From positions 248,001 to 312,000 of the forward strand of contig NZ_JARXZC010000003.1 of NCBI RefSeq assembly GCF_029894335.1: DNA of 64,000 nt, written 5' to 3'. The notes under the pieces were generated by a model. That model was not told the origin of the DNA. It saw nothing but the letters and a program-made list of their open reading frames with translations, and ran no database searches. Every line of letters starts with the position of its first letter. Positions within the stretch are counted from its first letter, which is position 1. Shown one piece after another: positions 43,716-53,721 of the stretch. Source of the stretch: Kitasatospora sp. MAP5-34 (GTDB lineage: Bacteria > Actinomycetota > Actinomycetes > Streptomycetales > Streptomycetaceae). A program made the position numbers and the translations under genes.

Positions 43716-44630
43716 GTGTCGCTCAAAACCGGCGCAACGACCGGCGCACCAGGGGCCCGGCGCTCCGGCCTCGCCCGGCTCGGCCCGCTCCCGTGGATCG
43801 CGCCCGCCGTGATCCTGATCCTGCTCGTGGTGCTGTGGCCCGTCTACGAGATGGTGCACACCTCGTTCCTGCGGATCAGCACCAGCGGCTTCGTCCGTGG
43901 CTCGGCCGGCCTGGACAAGTACACCAAGCTCTTCGGCGAGCCCGACTTCTACAACGTGCTGGGCTGGACGGTGATCTGGACCGTCGCCGTGGTCGCCCTC
44001 ACCATGGTGCTCTCGCTGGCCCTGGCGCAGCTGTTCAACCAGGAGTTCCCGGGCCGCCGGCTCACCCGCTGGGCGCTGATCGCGCCGTGGGCGGCGTCCG
44101 TCCTGATGACCGCCATCGGCTTCAAGTGGATGCTCAACCAGACGGCCGGCGTGCTCAACACCGCGATGACCGACCTCGGCCTGATCAGCGGCCCGCAGGA
44201 CTGGCTCGGCGACCCCTCCACCGCCAAACCGTGGATGGTCCTGATAGCAGTCTTCGTCTCACTCCCCTTCACCACGTACACCCTGCTGGCCGGACTGCAG
44301 ACCGTCCCCGGCGACGTGTACGAGGCGGCCAAGGTCGACGGCACCCGCCCCTGGCAGACCTACCGGCTGATCACTCTGCCGCTGCTGCGCCCCGCGCTGC
44401 TGGTCGGCCTGGTGATCAACCTGATCAACGTCTTCAACTCCTTCCCCGTCATCTGGGGCACCACCCAGGGCGGGCCGGACAGCGCCACCGCGACCACCAC
44501 GGTCTTCGCCTTCCAGTTGATGAACACCGACATCGGCGAATCCGCCGCGATGTCCGTCGTCAACTTCGCCCTGATCGTGGTCATGGTCCTGGCCTTCCTC
44601 AAGGTCAGCCGCTGGAACGAGGAAAGCTGA
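43716..44630 (+). CDS. Sugar ABC transporter permease (MalF-like)
   Basis: Membrane permease (304 aa) with six predicted helices. The EAA loop (DVYEAAKVDGTRPWQTYRLITLPLLRPA), which contacts the ATPase, lies near residue 210. The GTG start at 43716 follows GGAAAGG. Its stop overlaps the start of the second permease (TGATG), so they are made together. It pairs with the binding protein upstream; the transported sugar is unknown. Confidence 0.9.
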   Translation: MSLKTGATTGAPGARRSGLARLGPLPWIAPAVILILLVVLWPVYEMVHTSFLRISTSGFVRGSAGLDKYTKLFGEPDFYNVLGWTVIWTVAVVALTMVLSLALAQLFNQEFPGRRLTRWALIAPWAASVLMTAIGFKWMLNQTAGVLNTAMTDLGLISGPQDWLGDPSTAKPWMVLIAVFVSLPFTTYTLLAGLQTVPGDVYEAAKVDGTRPWQTYRLITLPLLRPALLVGLVINLINVFNSFPVIWGTTQGGPDSATATTTVFAFQLMNTDIGESAAMSVVNFALIVVMVLAFLKVSRWNEES

Positions 44631-45499
44631 TGTCCCAGGCCCGAACCCAGACCCGTCCTCAGACGCTGACCCGTCCCCGACGGACCATCAGCCCGCGCAC
44701 CCTGGTCATCACGGCAGTCGCCTGGCTGCTGGCTGCGCTCTTCCTGCTGCCCTACCTGGAGATGGTCGTCACCGCGCTCCGCCCGGCCAACGAGCTACGC
44801 GACGCGACGTACCTGCCGACGCACTTCGCCTGGTCCAACTTCGTCAACGTCTGGCGCGACTCCACCCTCGGCACCAACCTGCGCGTCACCCTGCTGGTGG
44901 CCGGCGGCGCGACCGTGCTGGTCCTGCTGGTGGCGCTGCCCGCCGCGTACTACACGGCCCGGATGCGGTTCCGGGGGCGCAAGGCGTTCCTGCTGCTCGT
45001 CCTGGTGACGCAGATGTTCCAGCCGACCTCACTGCTGGTCGGCCTCTACCGCGAGTTCTACCAGCTCCACATGCTCAACTCGGTCTGGACGCTGATCGTC
45101 TGCAACGCGGCCTTCAACCTGGCCTTCGCGATCTGGATCCTCACCGCCTACATCTCCTCCATCCCGGTCGAGTTGGAGGAGGCCGCGCAGATCGACGGGC
45201 TGGGCCGGCTCGGCGCCCTGCGGCGCGTCACCATCCCGCTCGCCATGCCGGGCATCGTCACCGCCGTGATCTTCACCTTCATCTCGGCCTGGAACGAGTT
45301 CGTGATGGGCCTGCGGCTCACCACCGTGCCCGACAGCCAGCCGCTGACCGTCGGCATCAACAACTTCATCGGCAACTACACCGTCCAGTGGAACTACCTG
45401 TTCGCCGGATCAGTCGTCGCCATCCTCCCGGTCGTCGTCCTCTTCGCCTTCATCGAGCGCCAGGTCGTCTCGGGCCTGACGGCGGGCTCGGTCAAGTAG
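44630..45499 (+). CDS. Sugar ABC transporter permease (MalG-like)
   Basis: Second permease (289 aa) with six helices and the EAA loop ELEEAAQIDGLGRLGALRRV near residue 180. The N-terminal ~25 residues are a Thr/Gln/Arg-rich cytoplasmic tail. It overlaps the first permease stop by one base. It is the last gene of the importer; no ATPase or regulator gene follows. Confidence 0.9.
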   Translation: MSQARTQTRPQTLTRPRRTISPRTLVITAVAWLLAALFLLPYLEMVVTALRPANELRDATYLPTHFAWSNFVNVWRDSTLGTNLRVTLLVAGGATVLVLLVALPAAYYTARMRFRGRKAFLLLVLVTQMFQPTSLLVGLYREFYQLHMLNSVWTLIVCNAAFNLAFAIWILTAYISSIPVELEEAAQIDGLGRLGALRRVTIPLAMPGIVTAVIFTFISAWNEFVMGLRLTTVPDSQPLTVGINNFIGNYTVQWNYLFAGSVVAILPVVVLFAFIERQVVSGLTAGSVK

Positions 45500-45614
45500 C
45501 ACGGGGCCGACTACGCGGTCCGCGAGGCCCGGGAGATCTTCTCCGGGCAGCACCGATCGAGCCGACGGCCGTCGAGTACCGTGTCCGGGAGATCAAGGGA
45601 TGCGGAGTCGCACG

Positions 45615-46637
45615 ATGACCATTGACGTACAGCTGCACACCGACGGGCGGGTGGGCCGGATCGTCCTCGACCGGCCCAGGGCGCTCAACTCGCTCACCCA
45701 CGGGATGCTGCTGGCCGTCCGCGAGGCGCTCGACGCCTGGGCGGCGGACGACGCGGTGGCGGCCGTGGTGCTCACGGGGGCGGGCGAGCGCGGGCTGTGC
45801 GCCGGGGCGGACATCCGGGCGCTGCACGACGACGCCAAGCTCGGCGGGGCGGGCTCGCGGGCGTTCTTCCGCGACGAGTACCTGCTCAACCACCTGATCT
45901 CGCGGTACCCGAAGCCGTACGTCGCCGTCATGGACGGGATCACCATGGGCGGCGGCGTCGGCCTCTCCGCGCACGGCAGCGTCCGGGTGGTCACCGAACG
46001 CTCGACCGTCGCGATGCCGGAGACCCGGATCGGCCTGGTCCCCGACGTCGGCGGCAGCCACCTGCTCGCGCACGCCCCGGGCGAGTTGGGCACCCACCTC
46101 GCCCTCACCGCCGCCTCGATGAGCGCGGGCGACGCACTGCTCTGCGGCTTCGCGGACCACTTCGTCCCGTCCGCCGCCCTCGCCGGGCTGACCACCGCCG
46201 CCGACCCCGTCGCGGCCGTCCACGCCGCCACTGCCCCCGCGCCGGAGTCCGAACTCGCCGCGCAGCGCCCCTGGATCGACACCTGCTACGCCGCCGACAC
46301 CGTCGAGGAGATCATCGAGCGACTGCGGGACAGCGGCGTCCCGGAGGCGAAGGAGGCCGCCGAACAGATCCTGGCCAAGTCCCCCACCGCCCTCAAGGTC
46401 ACCCTGGCCGCCCTGCGTCGGGCCCGCCGGCACACCACCCTCGCCGAGACCCTGAACCAGGAGTACCGCGTCTCCTGCACCGCCCTCACCACCCCCGACC
46501 TGGTCGAGGGAATCCGCGCCCAGGTCGTCGACAAGGACCGCAACCCCCACTGGTCCCCCGCCACCCTCCCCGAGGTGAGCGACGCCGACGTGGCCCGCTT
46601 CTTCGCACCGCTCGGCCCGGACGAACTGGGCTGCTGA
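45615..46637 (+). CDS. 3-hydroxyisobutyryl-CoA hydrolase-like crotonase family protein
   Basis: Crotonase-fold enzyme (340 aa) of the 3-hydroxyisobutyryl-CoA hydrolase group, which acts in valine catabolism. Motifs include CAGADIRALHDD, the oxyanion segment MDGITMGGGVGLSAHGS and the catalytic MPETRIGLVPDVGGSH. The C-terminal HIBCH extension (TTPDLVEGIRAQVVDKDRNPHW) is present and distinguishes it from plain enoyl-CoA hydratases. The ATG at 45615 has GGAG 7 nt upstream. It converges on the carboxyltransferase gene. Confidence 0.85.
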   Translation: MTIDVQLHTDGRVGRIVLDRPRALNSLTHGMLLAVREALDAWAADDAVAAVVLTGAGERGLCAGADIRALHDDAKLGGAGSRAFFRDEYLLNHLISRYPKPYVAVMDGITMGGGVGLSAHGSVRVVTERSTVAMPETRIGLVPDVGGSHLLAHAPGELGTHLALTAASMSAGDALLCGFADHFVPSAALAGLTTAADPVAAVHAATAPAPESELAAQRPWIDTCYAADTVEEIIERLRDSGVPEAKEAAEQILAKSPTALKVTLAALRRARRHTTLAETLNQEYRVSCTALTTPDLVEGIRAQVVDKDRNPHWSPATLPEVSDADVARFFAPLGPDELGC

Positions 46638-46673
46638 GCGGGTCCGGAACGTTTCGAGCAGGCGACCCCGCAC

Positions 46674-48194
46674 TCACTGTCGCTGCGCGAGGTTGCGGAA
46701 GCGGCTCAGTCGGGCGGCCGGGTAGGGGGTGGCTGCGGCGGTGGCGAGTTCGGCTTCGATGGTACTGACGGTGCGGCGGACGAAGTCTGAGGGATCGTCA
46801 GATGCTGCTACGGGCTCCGGGAGGATGCGGTCGACGATGCCCTCGCGGAGGAGTTCGGCGGCTCCGATGCGTTGCTGTTCGGCCAGTTCGGGGGCCCGGT
46901 CGGGGGTGCGGTGCAGGATCACCGAGGCGCCCTCGGGCGGGAGGGGGGAGAGCCAGGCGTGCTCGGCGGCGACGGTACGGTCGGCCGGGAGCAGGGCGAG
47001 TGCCGCGCCGCCGGTGCCCTCGCCGAGCAGCAGGCTGACCACCGGTACCGGCAGGGTGCTCAACTCCGCCACGCAGCGCGCGATCTCACCCGCGAGGGCG
47101 CCCTCCTCGGCCTCCCGGCTGAGCAGCGCGCCGTGGGTGTCGATGACGGTCAGCAGCGGGAGGCCCAGTTCGGCGGCGAGGCGCATGCCGCGTCGGGCGG
47201 TGCGGAGTCCGGCGGGGCCGACCGGTCCGTACGCGGCGGCGGCCGCCCGGTCGTGGCCGACCACCACGCAGCCGGTGGCCCCGAACCGGACGAGCGCCAG
47301 CCGGAGCGCCTCGTCGCGCTCGCCCGCGCCGGTGCCCGCGAGCGGTACGACGGTGTCGGCCGCGCGGAGCAGGTCGGCGAGTCCGGGGCGGTCCGGTGAG
47401 CGGGTGAGGGTGACGGACTGCCAGATGGGGCCACCAACCGGCGGGACGGAGTCGGCCGGCGGAACCGGGCCCGGCCCCGGGCGGGCCGAGAGGACATCGA
47501 GGGCGTCCGCCAGGAGCCGCCGCAGCTGGTCCGGCGGCAGCACGGCGTCGACCGTCCCGTACTCCTGGAGGTGCTCCGAGCGCTGGACCCCCGGCGGGAA
47601 GGGCTCGCCGTACAGAGCCTCGTACACGCGCGGGCCGAGGAACCCGACCAGTGCCTCCGGTTCGGCCGTGGTCAGCTGGCCGAGCGAGGCCCAGGAGGCC
47701 AGCACGCCGCCGGTGGTGGGGTGGCGCAGGTGGACGAGGTACGGCAGCCCGGCGGCCTTGTGGGCGGTGACGGCGTTGGCGATGGCGACCATCCGGACGA
47801 ACGCCGGAGTGCCCTCCTGCATCCGGGTGCCGCCGGAGGCCGGGAAGGCGAACAGCGGGAGCCGTTCGGCGGTGGCGCGTTCGATGGCGCTCAGCAGCCG
47901 GGCGGCGGTGGCGGTGCCGATCGAGCCGGCCAGGAAGCCGAACTCGCTCAGCACCACCGCGACCCGGTGCCCGGCGAGCCGGGCCTCACCCGTCAGGGCG
48001 GCCTCGTCCGCCCCGCTGCGGGCCCGGGCGCGGGCCAGGGCGTCGGCGTACGGGCCGGTGGCCGGATGCCGGGGCGGGGTGTCCCAGCTGCGGAACGTCC
48101 CCGGGTCGAGCACCAGGTCGGCGAAGTGCAGCGCCGCAGGGCGCGGTGCGGGTACGGCTGAGGGGGAAGGGGAGGGGGAGGTCGATTCGTCCAC
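46674..48194 (-). CDS. Fused acyl-CoA carboxyltransferase (beta-alpha)
   Basis: Carboxyltransferase (506 aa) with an AccD-like N-terminal half ([16 protein letters not shown] at ~135, [15 protein letters not shown]) and an AccA-like C-terminal half ([38 protein letters not shown]). It would transfer carboxyl from carboxybiotin to an acyl-CoA. The AccD zinc ribbon is absent; instead there is a Ser/Pro-rich N-terminus. The GTG start at 48194 is uncertain. No biotin carboxylase or carrier gene is adjacent. Its neighbours are crotonase-family genes on the opposite strand. Confidence 0.8.
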   Translation of the reverse strand: MDESTSPSPSPSAVPAPRPAALHFADLVLDPGTFRSWDTPPRHPATGPYADALARARARSGADEAALTGEARLAGHRVAVVLSEFGFLAGSIGTATAARLLSAIERATAERLPLFAFPASGGTRMQEGTPAFVRMVAIANAVTAHKAAGLPYLVHLRHPTTGGVLASWASLGQLTTAEPEALVGFLGPRVYEALYGEPFPPGVQRSEHLQEYGTVDAVLPPDQLRRLLADALDVLSARPGPGPVPPADSVPPVGGPIWQSVTLTRSPDRPGLADLLRAADTVVPLAGTGAGERDEALRLALVRFGATGCVVVGHDRAAAAAYGPVGPAGLRTARRGMRLAAELGLPLLTVIDTHGALLSREAEEGALAGEIARCVAELSTLPVPVVSLLLGEGTGGAALALLPADRTVAAEHAWLSPLPPEGASVILHRTPDRAPELAEQQRIGAAELLREGIVDRILPEPVAASDDPSDFVRRTVSTIEAELATAAATPYPAARLSRFRNLAQRQ

Positions 48195-48401
48195 GTTCCC
48201 CAGTCTCGGCAGGACACAGCCGATCAAGCAAGCTCTTCCCGGCCAACACCCCGTAACCGTCAGGTCCGGACCGCAGCCCGTCCGGCGGGTGATGACCGTC
48301 TCGCCTGTCGAGACTGGCGCGCTGCCGGTATCGTCCGCGATCGTAGGCACCGTCAAGTGGATGCCCGCAGATGGACGCCCCTCAGGGATGGAGCAACGGC
48401 G

Positions 48402-49178
48402 ATGACCGAGTACGAGACGATCCTGGTCGAGCGCAAGGGACGGGTCGGGCTGATCACGCTCAACCGTCCGAAGGCGCTGAACGCGCTGAACAACCAGCTG
48501 ATGAACGAGGTGGTTGCCGCAGCGACCGCGTTCGACCGCGACCCCGAGATCGGCTGTCTGCTGATCACCGGCTCGGAGAAGGCGTTCGCCGCCGGGGCCG
48601 ACATCAAGGAGATGCAGGAGAACAACTTCCCCGACGTCTACCTGGACGACTGGCTCGGCCCGTGGGACCAGCTGGGCCGGCTCCGCAAGCCGGTGGTCGC
48701 CGCCGTGGCGGGCTACGCGCTCGGCGGGGGCTGCGAGTTGGCTATGCTCTGCGACGTCCTGTTGGCGGCCGACACCGCGAAGTTCGGCCAGCCGGAGATC
48801 AAGCTCGGGGTCATCCCCGGGATCGGCGGCTCGCAGCGCCTCACCCGGGCGATCGGCAAGGCCAAGGCGATGGAACTCTGCCTGACCGGCCGGATGATGG
48901 GCGCCGACGAGGCCGAGCGAGCCGGTCTGGTGTCCCGGATCGTCCCGGCCGCCGAACTGCTGGCCGACGCACTGGCGACCGCCGAGACGATCGCCGCGAT
49001 GTCCGCCCCGGCGGCCGTGATGATGAAGGAGAGCGTGAACCGGGCCTTCGAGACCACCCTCGCCGAGGGCGTCCGCTTCGAGCGCCGACTCTTCCACGCC
49101 GCCTTCGCCACCGCCGACCAGAAGGAGGGCATGGCGGCCTTCGCCGAGAAGCGCCCGCCGTCCTTCCAGAACCGCTGA
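48402..49178 (+). CDS. Enoyl-CoA hydratase
   Basis: Crotonase family enoyl-CoA hydratase (258 aa), adding water to short-chain 2-enoyl-CoAs in beta-oxidation. Both catalytic Glu residues are present, in [11 protein letters not shown] and [13 protein letters not shown], and the oxyanion loop is [10 protein letters not shown]. The ATG at 48402 has GGAG 8 nt upstream. It is divergent from the carboxyltransferase and followed 48 bp later by the TsaA-like gene. With gcdH (2.1 kb) it could serve crotonyl-CoA metabolism, but that link is not shown by linkage. Confidence 0.9.
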   Translation: MTEYETILVERKGRVGLITLNRPKALNALNNQLMNEVVAAATAFDRDPEIGCLLITGSEKAFAAGADIKEMQENNFPDVYLDDWLGPWDQLGRLRKPVVAAVAGYALGGGCELAMLCDVLLAADTAKFGQPEIKLGVIPGIGGSQRLTRAIGKAKAMELCLTGRMMGADEAERAGLVSRIVPAAELLADALATAETIAAMSAPAAVMMKESVNRAFETTLAEGVRFERRLFHAAFATADQKEGMAAFAEKRPPSFQNR

Positions 49179-49226
49179 CCCCGGGCCGGCCGGCTCAGAA
49201 CCACCGAAACAGCAGAAGGAAGAGAC

Positions 49227-49715
49227 ATGACCACAGAGACGGTGGCGGAGAGCGCAGTTGAGGGGATCATTCCGATCGGCCGGGTGCTGGGCGGCCGATC
49301 GGAGCTGATCGACGACGACTGGGGGGACGTGCCCTCGGTCATCCGCCTCGACGCCGCCCGGTTCACTCCCGAGGCACTGCTCGCCCTGGACACCTTCTCC
49401 CACCTCGAGGTCGTCTTCCACTTCCACCGGGTGCCCCCGGAGAAGATCGAGCAGGGCGCCCGGCACCCACGCGGGAACACCGACTGGCCGCTGGTCGGCA
49501 TCTTCGCCCAGCGGGGGAAGAACCGCCCCAACCGCATCGGCGTCTCCCGCTGCCAACTGGTCAAGGTGGACGGGCTCGACGTGCACGTGCTGGGGCTCGA
49601 CGCGGTGGACGGGACTCCCGTCCTGGACATCAAGCCGTATCTGACCGAGTTCGCGCCACGCGGCCCGCACGCCCAACCCGCCTGGGCCGACGAGCTGATG
49701 CGCACGTACTACTGA
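49227..49715 (+). CDS. TsaA/TrmO-like (VirR) domain protein
   Basis: Small protein (162 aa) of the TsaA/TrmO family, whose E. coli member is an S-adenosylmethionine-dependent tRNA m6t6A37 methyltransferase. Conserved blocks are HLEVVFHFH, ARHPRGN, VGIFAQRGKNRPNRIGVSRC and LDAVDGTPVLDIKPYL. It lacks the C-terminal TrmO extension and is the short form common in actinobacteria, so the target (tRNA or another molecule) is uncertain. It lies 48 bp after the enoyl-CoA hydratase and converges on the ion channel-like gene. Confidence 0.82.
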   Translation: MTTETVAESAVEGIIPIGRVLGGRSELIDDDWGDVPSVIRLDAARFTPEALLALDTFSHLEVVFHFHRVPPEKIEQGARHPRGNTDWPLVGIFAQRGKNRPNRIGVSRCQLVKVDGLDVHVLGLDAVDGTPVLDIKPYLTEFAPRGPHAQPAWADELMRTYY

Positions 49716-49775
49716 CCTCCCCCGGACGCTTCGGTGCCCACGGGCCGGAAGCGACCGGAACGGGCCGGCCCCTGA

Positions 49776-51770
49776 TCAGCTCCCCTCCATCGACTCCACC
49801 GGTGCCGTCGGTGCCCCCGGTGCCGCCGACGCCGACGCCGACGCCGACGGAACCGGGGTGCTGATCCTGGCCAGCCCGTTCCGGGTGGCCGCGACGACGA
49901 TGTGGTCCCCCGGGAGCAGCCGTCGCGCCCGGTCCGCGTAGTTCCACTGGTAGTCCTCGGGGCGGCGCGCCAGCCGTACGGCTATCACCCGTACGCCGCC
50001 CGGCTCCTCGATGTCGTGCAGGTCGAGCCCGACCAGCCCCGAGCCCTCGTCGGCGGTGACTTCGGCGATCAGCAGGACGTGCCGGAAGACCGAGAGCGTG
50101 CCGAGCACCTCCCGGCCCATCAGGGCGGCGGCGAACGCGGGCGCGGAGAGGTAGGAGACCGACCGGGAGGCGACGTTGCCCAGGGTCGCGTACACGTGGT
50201 GGGCGAAGTCGTCGTCGAACAGTCGTACGACTATGCGGACTTCACTCCGGACGGCCCGGGCCTCCAGCGCCGCCTCCAGATTGGTCGCGTCGTCGTTGGT
50301 GACGGCGACCAGCGCCCGGCTGTGCTGGACCCGGGCCCGGCGCAGCTGGCTCTCCAGCGGCGCGTCACCGACCAGCACCGGCACGCCCAGCGCCCGGACG
50401 GCCGCGATGCCGCGCGCCTGCGGGTCGCGTTCGATGCAGACCACCGGCACGCCCGCGTCGCGGACCAGCACCGCCACCCTGGTCCCGACATTGCCGAGAC
50501 CGACCACCACCACGTGGTCCCGGATGCCGCCGCCGGGGGCCTTCGGCAGACCGCGCCGGCCGGTCGCCAGCGCGTCGACCACGAGCGCGGTGGCCACCGG
50601 GACGAAGGTGATACCGCAGAAGGTGATGACCACTTGGGCGAGCCGCTGCCAGAGTCCGCCGGGCACGATGTCGGTCGGCTGGTCGGGCTGGGCCGCACCC
50701 GCCATGTCGAGCAGCGTGAGGTAGACCGCCCAGCCGAACTGCCCGGTGAAGTACCAGATCACCGCAGCCCCGGCCAGCACCGCGCTGAACGCGACGATCA
50801 GCAGCATCCGCAACCGGGCGCCGGTGAAGAACCGCAGGGCGTCCGTCAGCCACCAGCGCAGCCGACTCCACCACGGGATGCGCAGCGGAGGCTCCCTGGT
50901 CAGCGACTGCAGAGCGGCGATCCCGCCGCGCTGGGCCCCGGCGTCCGGGCCGTCACCAGTGGAGTCACCGACCAAGTCACCAGCCGAACCACCGGCTGAA
51001 CCACCGGCTTCGGCACCGACCGAGCCACCGACCGAGCCACCGCCGCCGCGCTCACCGACCGGGCCGACCGGGCCGAGCGAGGCCGCCCGGTGGGCCAGCG
51101 CGATGAACTCGGCGGCGCGCCCCACCGTTTCGGGCAGCAGCCGCAGCCGGTTGAGGTCCAGCCGGTCGATCCGGTCGGCCACCACGCAGATCTGGTTGGA
51201 GTGGATGTCGTCGTCGTACGCGACGTACAGGTAACGGTCCCCGACCCGAACGCAGTTGGGGCGCCCGAGCGCGCCGTTGGCGAAGGCGGGCGCGGCGGTG
51301 GCGGAACCGGAGAGCGAGGTGCAGTTGGGCAGCAGCCGTTCGATGTGTTCCCCGAGGCGCTGGTTGAACATCCGCAGCACGATCCGGATCCCCTGGTTCC
51401 GGCCCTGTGCGCTCAGCGCGGTGTGGATGTTGTCCTGGTCGGTGCCGTCCACCAGCGCGATGCCCCGCGCGGTCTCGATCTGCGCGGCACGCAGCGCCTC
51501 CGCTGTGACGGTGCCGTACTCCAGCACGGCGGTTACTCCTGGTAGTTGCACGATCTGCGGCGCATGATCACGGGTCAGATCCGGCACCACGGCGACCACC
51601 GGGACCTCGTAGTGCTCGATCAACTCCTCGATGAGCCGGTGCGCCAGGGCGTTTCCGCCACAGACGACGTAGTGGCCCGAATACTGGCCGCCGTGCTGCC
51701 CGGCGTGCTGGCCGCCGTACTGCTCGGCGAACGGATCGCTCGGCAGGGTCCCCCACCCTTCTTGCGTCAT
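49776..51770 (-). CDS. Two-RCK-domain ion channel-like protein (CASTOR/POLLUX-related)
   Basis: Membrane protein (664 aa). Residues ~30-230 hold a TrkA-N/RCK-like domain (YVVCGGNALAHRLIEEL). Residues ~240-295 are a Gly/Ser/Ala-rich linker from repeated sequence. Residues ~325-435 contain a pore unit of two to three helices, and ~440-640 a second RCK domain (HVVVVGLGNVGTRVAVLV). No TVGYGD filter is present; the pore loop reads DMAGAAQPDQPTD, so selectivity for K+ is doubtful. The C-terminus is ASASASAAPGAPTAP low complexity. The start at 51770 was preferred to an upstream start that adds a basic tail. Confidence 0.8.
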   Translation of the reverse strand: MTQEGWGTLPSDPFAEQYGGQHAGQHGGQYSGHYVVCGGNALAHRLIEELIEHYEVPVVAVVPDLTRDHAPQIVQLPGVTAVLEYGTVTAEALRAAQIETARGIALVDGTDQDNIHTALSAQGRNQGIRIVLRMFNQRLGEHIERLLPNCTSLSGSATAAPAFANGALGRPNCVRVGDRYLYVAYDDDIHSNQICVVADRIDRLDLNRLRLLPETVGRAAEFIALAHRAASLGPVGPVGERGGGGSVGGSVGAEAGGSAGGSAGDLVGDSTGDGPDAGAQRGGIAALQSLTREPPLRIPWWSRLRWWLTDALRFFTGARLRMLLIVAFSAVLAGAAVIWYFTGQFGWAVYLTLLDMAGAAQPDQPTDIVPGGLWQRLAQVVITFCGITFVPVATALVVDALATGRRGLPKAPGGGIRDHVVVVGLGNVGTRVAVLVRDAGVPVVCIERDPQARGIAAVRALGVPVLVGDAPLESQLRRARVQHSRALVAVTNDDATNLEAALEARAVRSEVRIVVRLFDDDFAHHVYATLGNVASRSVSYLSAPAFAAALMGREVLGTLSVFRHVLLIAEVTADEGSGLVGLDLHDIEEPGGVRVIAVRLARRPEDYQWNYADRARRLLPGDHIVVAATRNGLARISTPVPSASASASAAPGAPTAPVESMEGS

Positions 51771-51924
51771 ACCAGCCGAGTCTACTGAGCCGATCAGTCG
51801 TACGGGTGACCTACTGATGGCTGAACGACGGCCCGTACGACTGAACACTCCCGAAACAATTCACTGCCCGACTGTCAGTACGAGGACCTAAGGTTCAGCT
51901 CAGCCAAGCACCGGGAGCCAGACC

Positions 51925-53721
51925 GTGTCCGAATCCTTCCGCGTCGACCTGCGCGGGATCGTCGATCTGTTGAGCCATCACCTCTACACCAGCCCGCAGG
52001 TCTACAGCCGCGAGCTGCTGCAGAACGCGGTCGACGCGATCACCGCCGTCCACCTCGGCCGCCCGGAGCACGAGGGCCGGATCTCCATCACCTCCGGCGA
52101 GCTGACGGGTGACGGCTCGCTGCGGGTCGACGACAACGGCATCGGCCTGGGCGAGCAGCAGGTCCACGAGCTGCTGGCGACCATCGGCCGCAGCTCGAAG
52201 CGGGACGAACTCGGCTTTGCCCGGCATGAGTTCATCGGCCAGTTCGGTATCGGCCTGCTCTCCTGCTTCATGGTCTCGGACGAGATCCGGGTCCGCACCC
52301 GGCGCGCCGACGAGCCCACCGTGCTCTGGCACGGCCGCTCCGACGGCAGCTACTCCGTCGAACTCGCCCCGGCCGACGAGCAGCGCTCCGAGCCCGGCAC
52401 CACCGTCACCCTGCACCCCCGCCCCGGCAGCGAGCAACTGCTCACCCGGGCCGCGATCACCCAGCTGGCCGGCCACTACGGCTCCCAACTCCCCTTCCCG
52501 GTAACGGTCGACGGCGCCGAGCTGTCCAGCGGGCCGGCCCCCTGGTCCCGGCCGGAGGACGAGAGCGGCGCCACCCGCCGGGTGCGGCTGGAGCAGTACT
52601 GCGAGGCGGTCTTCGGCTTCACGCCGTTCGACGTCATCGACATCTCGGCGGCCGAGGCCGGCCTGCGCGGCGTCGCGTTCGTACTGCCGATGCCCGCCAA
52701 CCCGGCCGTCCCGGCCGCGCACCGGGTCTACCTGAAGCAGATGCTGCTGGCCGAGGGAGCGGAAGGGCTGCTGCCCGACTGGGCGTTCTTCGTCCGCTGC
52801 GTGGTCGACACCACCGAGCTGCGCCCGACCGCCAGCCGGGAGGCGCTCTACGAGGACTCCCTGCTGGAGGAGACCCGGGAGGCGCTCGGCGACAAGCTGC
52901 GCGGCTGGCTGATGCGGCTCGCCACGGGCGACCCGGCCCGGCTGCGGACCTTCCTGCGGGTGCACCACCTCGGGGTCAAGGCGCTGGCGCTGCACGACGA
53001 CCAAATGCTCCGACTGGTCGAGGAGTTCTGGCCGATGGAGAGCAACGTCGGCCCGCTCACCCTGGCCGAGTTCCGGGCCAGGTACGGCCTGCTGCGCTTC
53101 ACCCCGCAGCTGGACGAGTTCCGCCAACTCGCCCCGGTCGCGGCGGCCCAGGGCCTGGCCGTGCTCAACGCCGGTTACGTGTACGACCGGGAGCTGATCG
53201 ACCGAGTCGCCACCCTGGACCGCGAGTTGGTGGTCGAGCCGCTGCGCGCGGCCGATCTGACCACCCACCTGGAGCGGATCGGCCTGGCGGAGGAGAGCAC
53301 GCTCGGCCCCTTCCTGGCCGTCGCCGACCGGGTACTCGGGCGGCTCGGGTGCGACGTGCTGGTCCGCTCCTTCGAGCCGGTCGGCCTGCCCGCCCTCTAC
53401 CTGCTGGACGAGGACACCGCCTTCCAACTGGACGTCCGCAACACCCGCGAGCAGGTGGACGAGACCTGGGCCGCGATCCTCGGCGGGTTCCAGACCGTCG
53501 CCGAACCGCGCCCCCGGCTGATCCTCAACCACCGCAGTGCGCTGGTCCGCCAGGTGCTCGGCCTCGGCGACCCGGAGCTGACCGGCCTCTGCCTGGAGGG
53601 CCTCTACGTCCAGGCCCTGCTGCTCGGCCACCACCCGCTGCGGCCGGCCGACACCGCCGTACTCAACCAGTCCTTCCTCGGTCTGATCGGCCGGGCCGTC
53701 GCCGCCGGAGGCACCGAATGA
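51925..53721 (+). CDS. htpG: HSP90 family chaperone-like protein
   Basis: HSP90-type protein (598 aa). The N-terminal GHKL ATPase is complete: ELLQNAVDAI (Asn/Asp of the ATP site), VDDNGIGLG and IGQFGIGLLSCF. The middle domain keeps TASREALYED-type catalytic loop residues (ELRPTASREALYEDSLLEETR). The C-terminal dimer domain is short and diverged compared with E. coli HtpG. The GTG start at 51925 was chosen from position of the conserved strand. Its stop overlaps the TPR protein start as ATGA, so chaperone and TPR partner are co-translated. The client is unknown. Confidence 0.88.
   Translation: MSESFRVDLRGIVDLLSHHLYTSPQVYSRELLQNAVDAITAVHLGRPEHEGRISITSGELTGDGSLRVDDNGIGLGEQQVHELLATIGRSSKRDELGFARHEFIGQFGIGLLSCFMVSDEIRVRTRRADEPTVLWHGRSDGSYSVELAPADEQRSEPGTTVTLHPRPGSEQLLTRAAITQLAGHYGSQLPFPVTVDGAELSSGPAPWSRPEDESGATRRVRLEQYCEAVFGFTPFDVIDISAAEAGLRGVAFVLPMPANPAVPAAHRVYLKQMLLAEGAEGLLPDWAFFVRCVVDTTELRPTASREALYEDSLLEETREALGDKLRGWLMRLATGDPARLRTFLRVHHLGVKALALHDDQMLRLVEEFWPMESNVGPLTLAEFRARYGLLRFTPQLDEFRQLAPVAAAQGLAVLNAGYVYDRELIDRVATLDRELVVEPLRAADLTTHLERIGLAEESTLGPFLAVADRVLGRLGCDVLVRSFEPVGLPALYLLDEDTAFQLDVRNTREQVDETWAAILGGFQTVAEPRPRLILNHRSALVRQVLGLGDPELTGLCLEGLYVQALLLGHHPLRPADTAVLNQSFLGLIGRAVAAGGTE

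Noticed and set aside
48195..49676. Upstream extension of the carboxyltransferase frame to 49676
   Set aside because: The extra part is antisense to the enoyl-CoA hydratase gene and is Gly/Arg-rich; family similarity begins after 48194.
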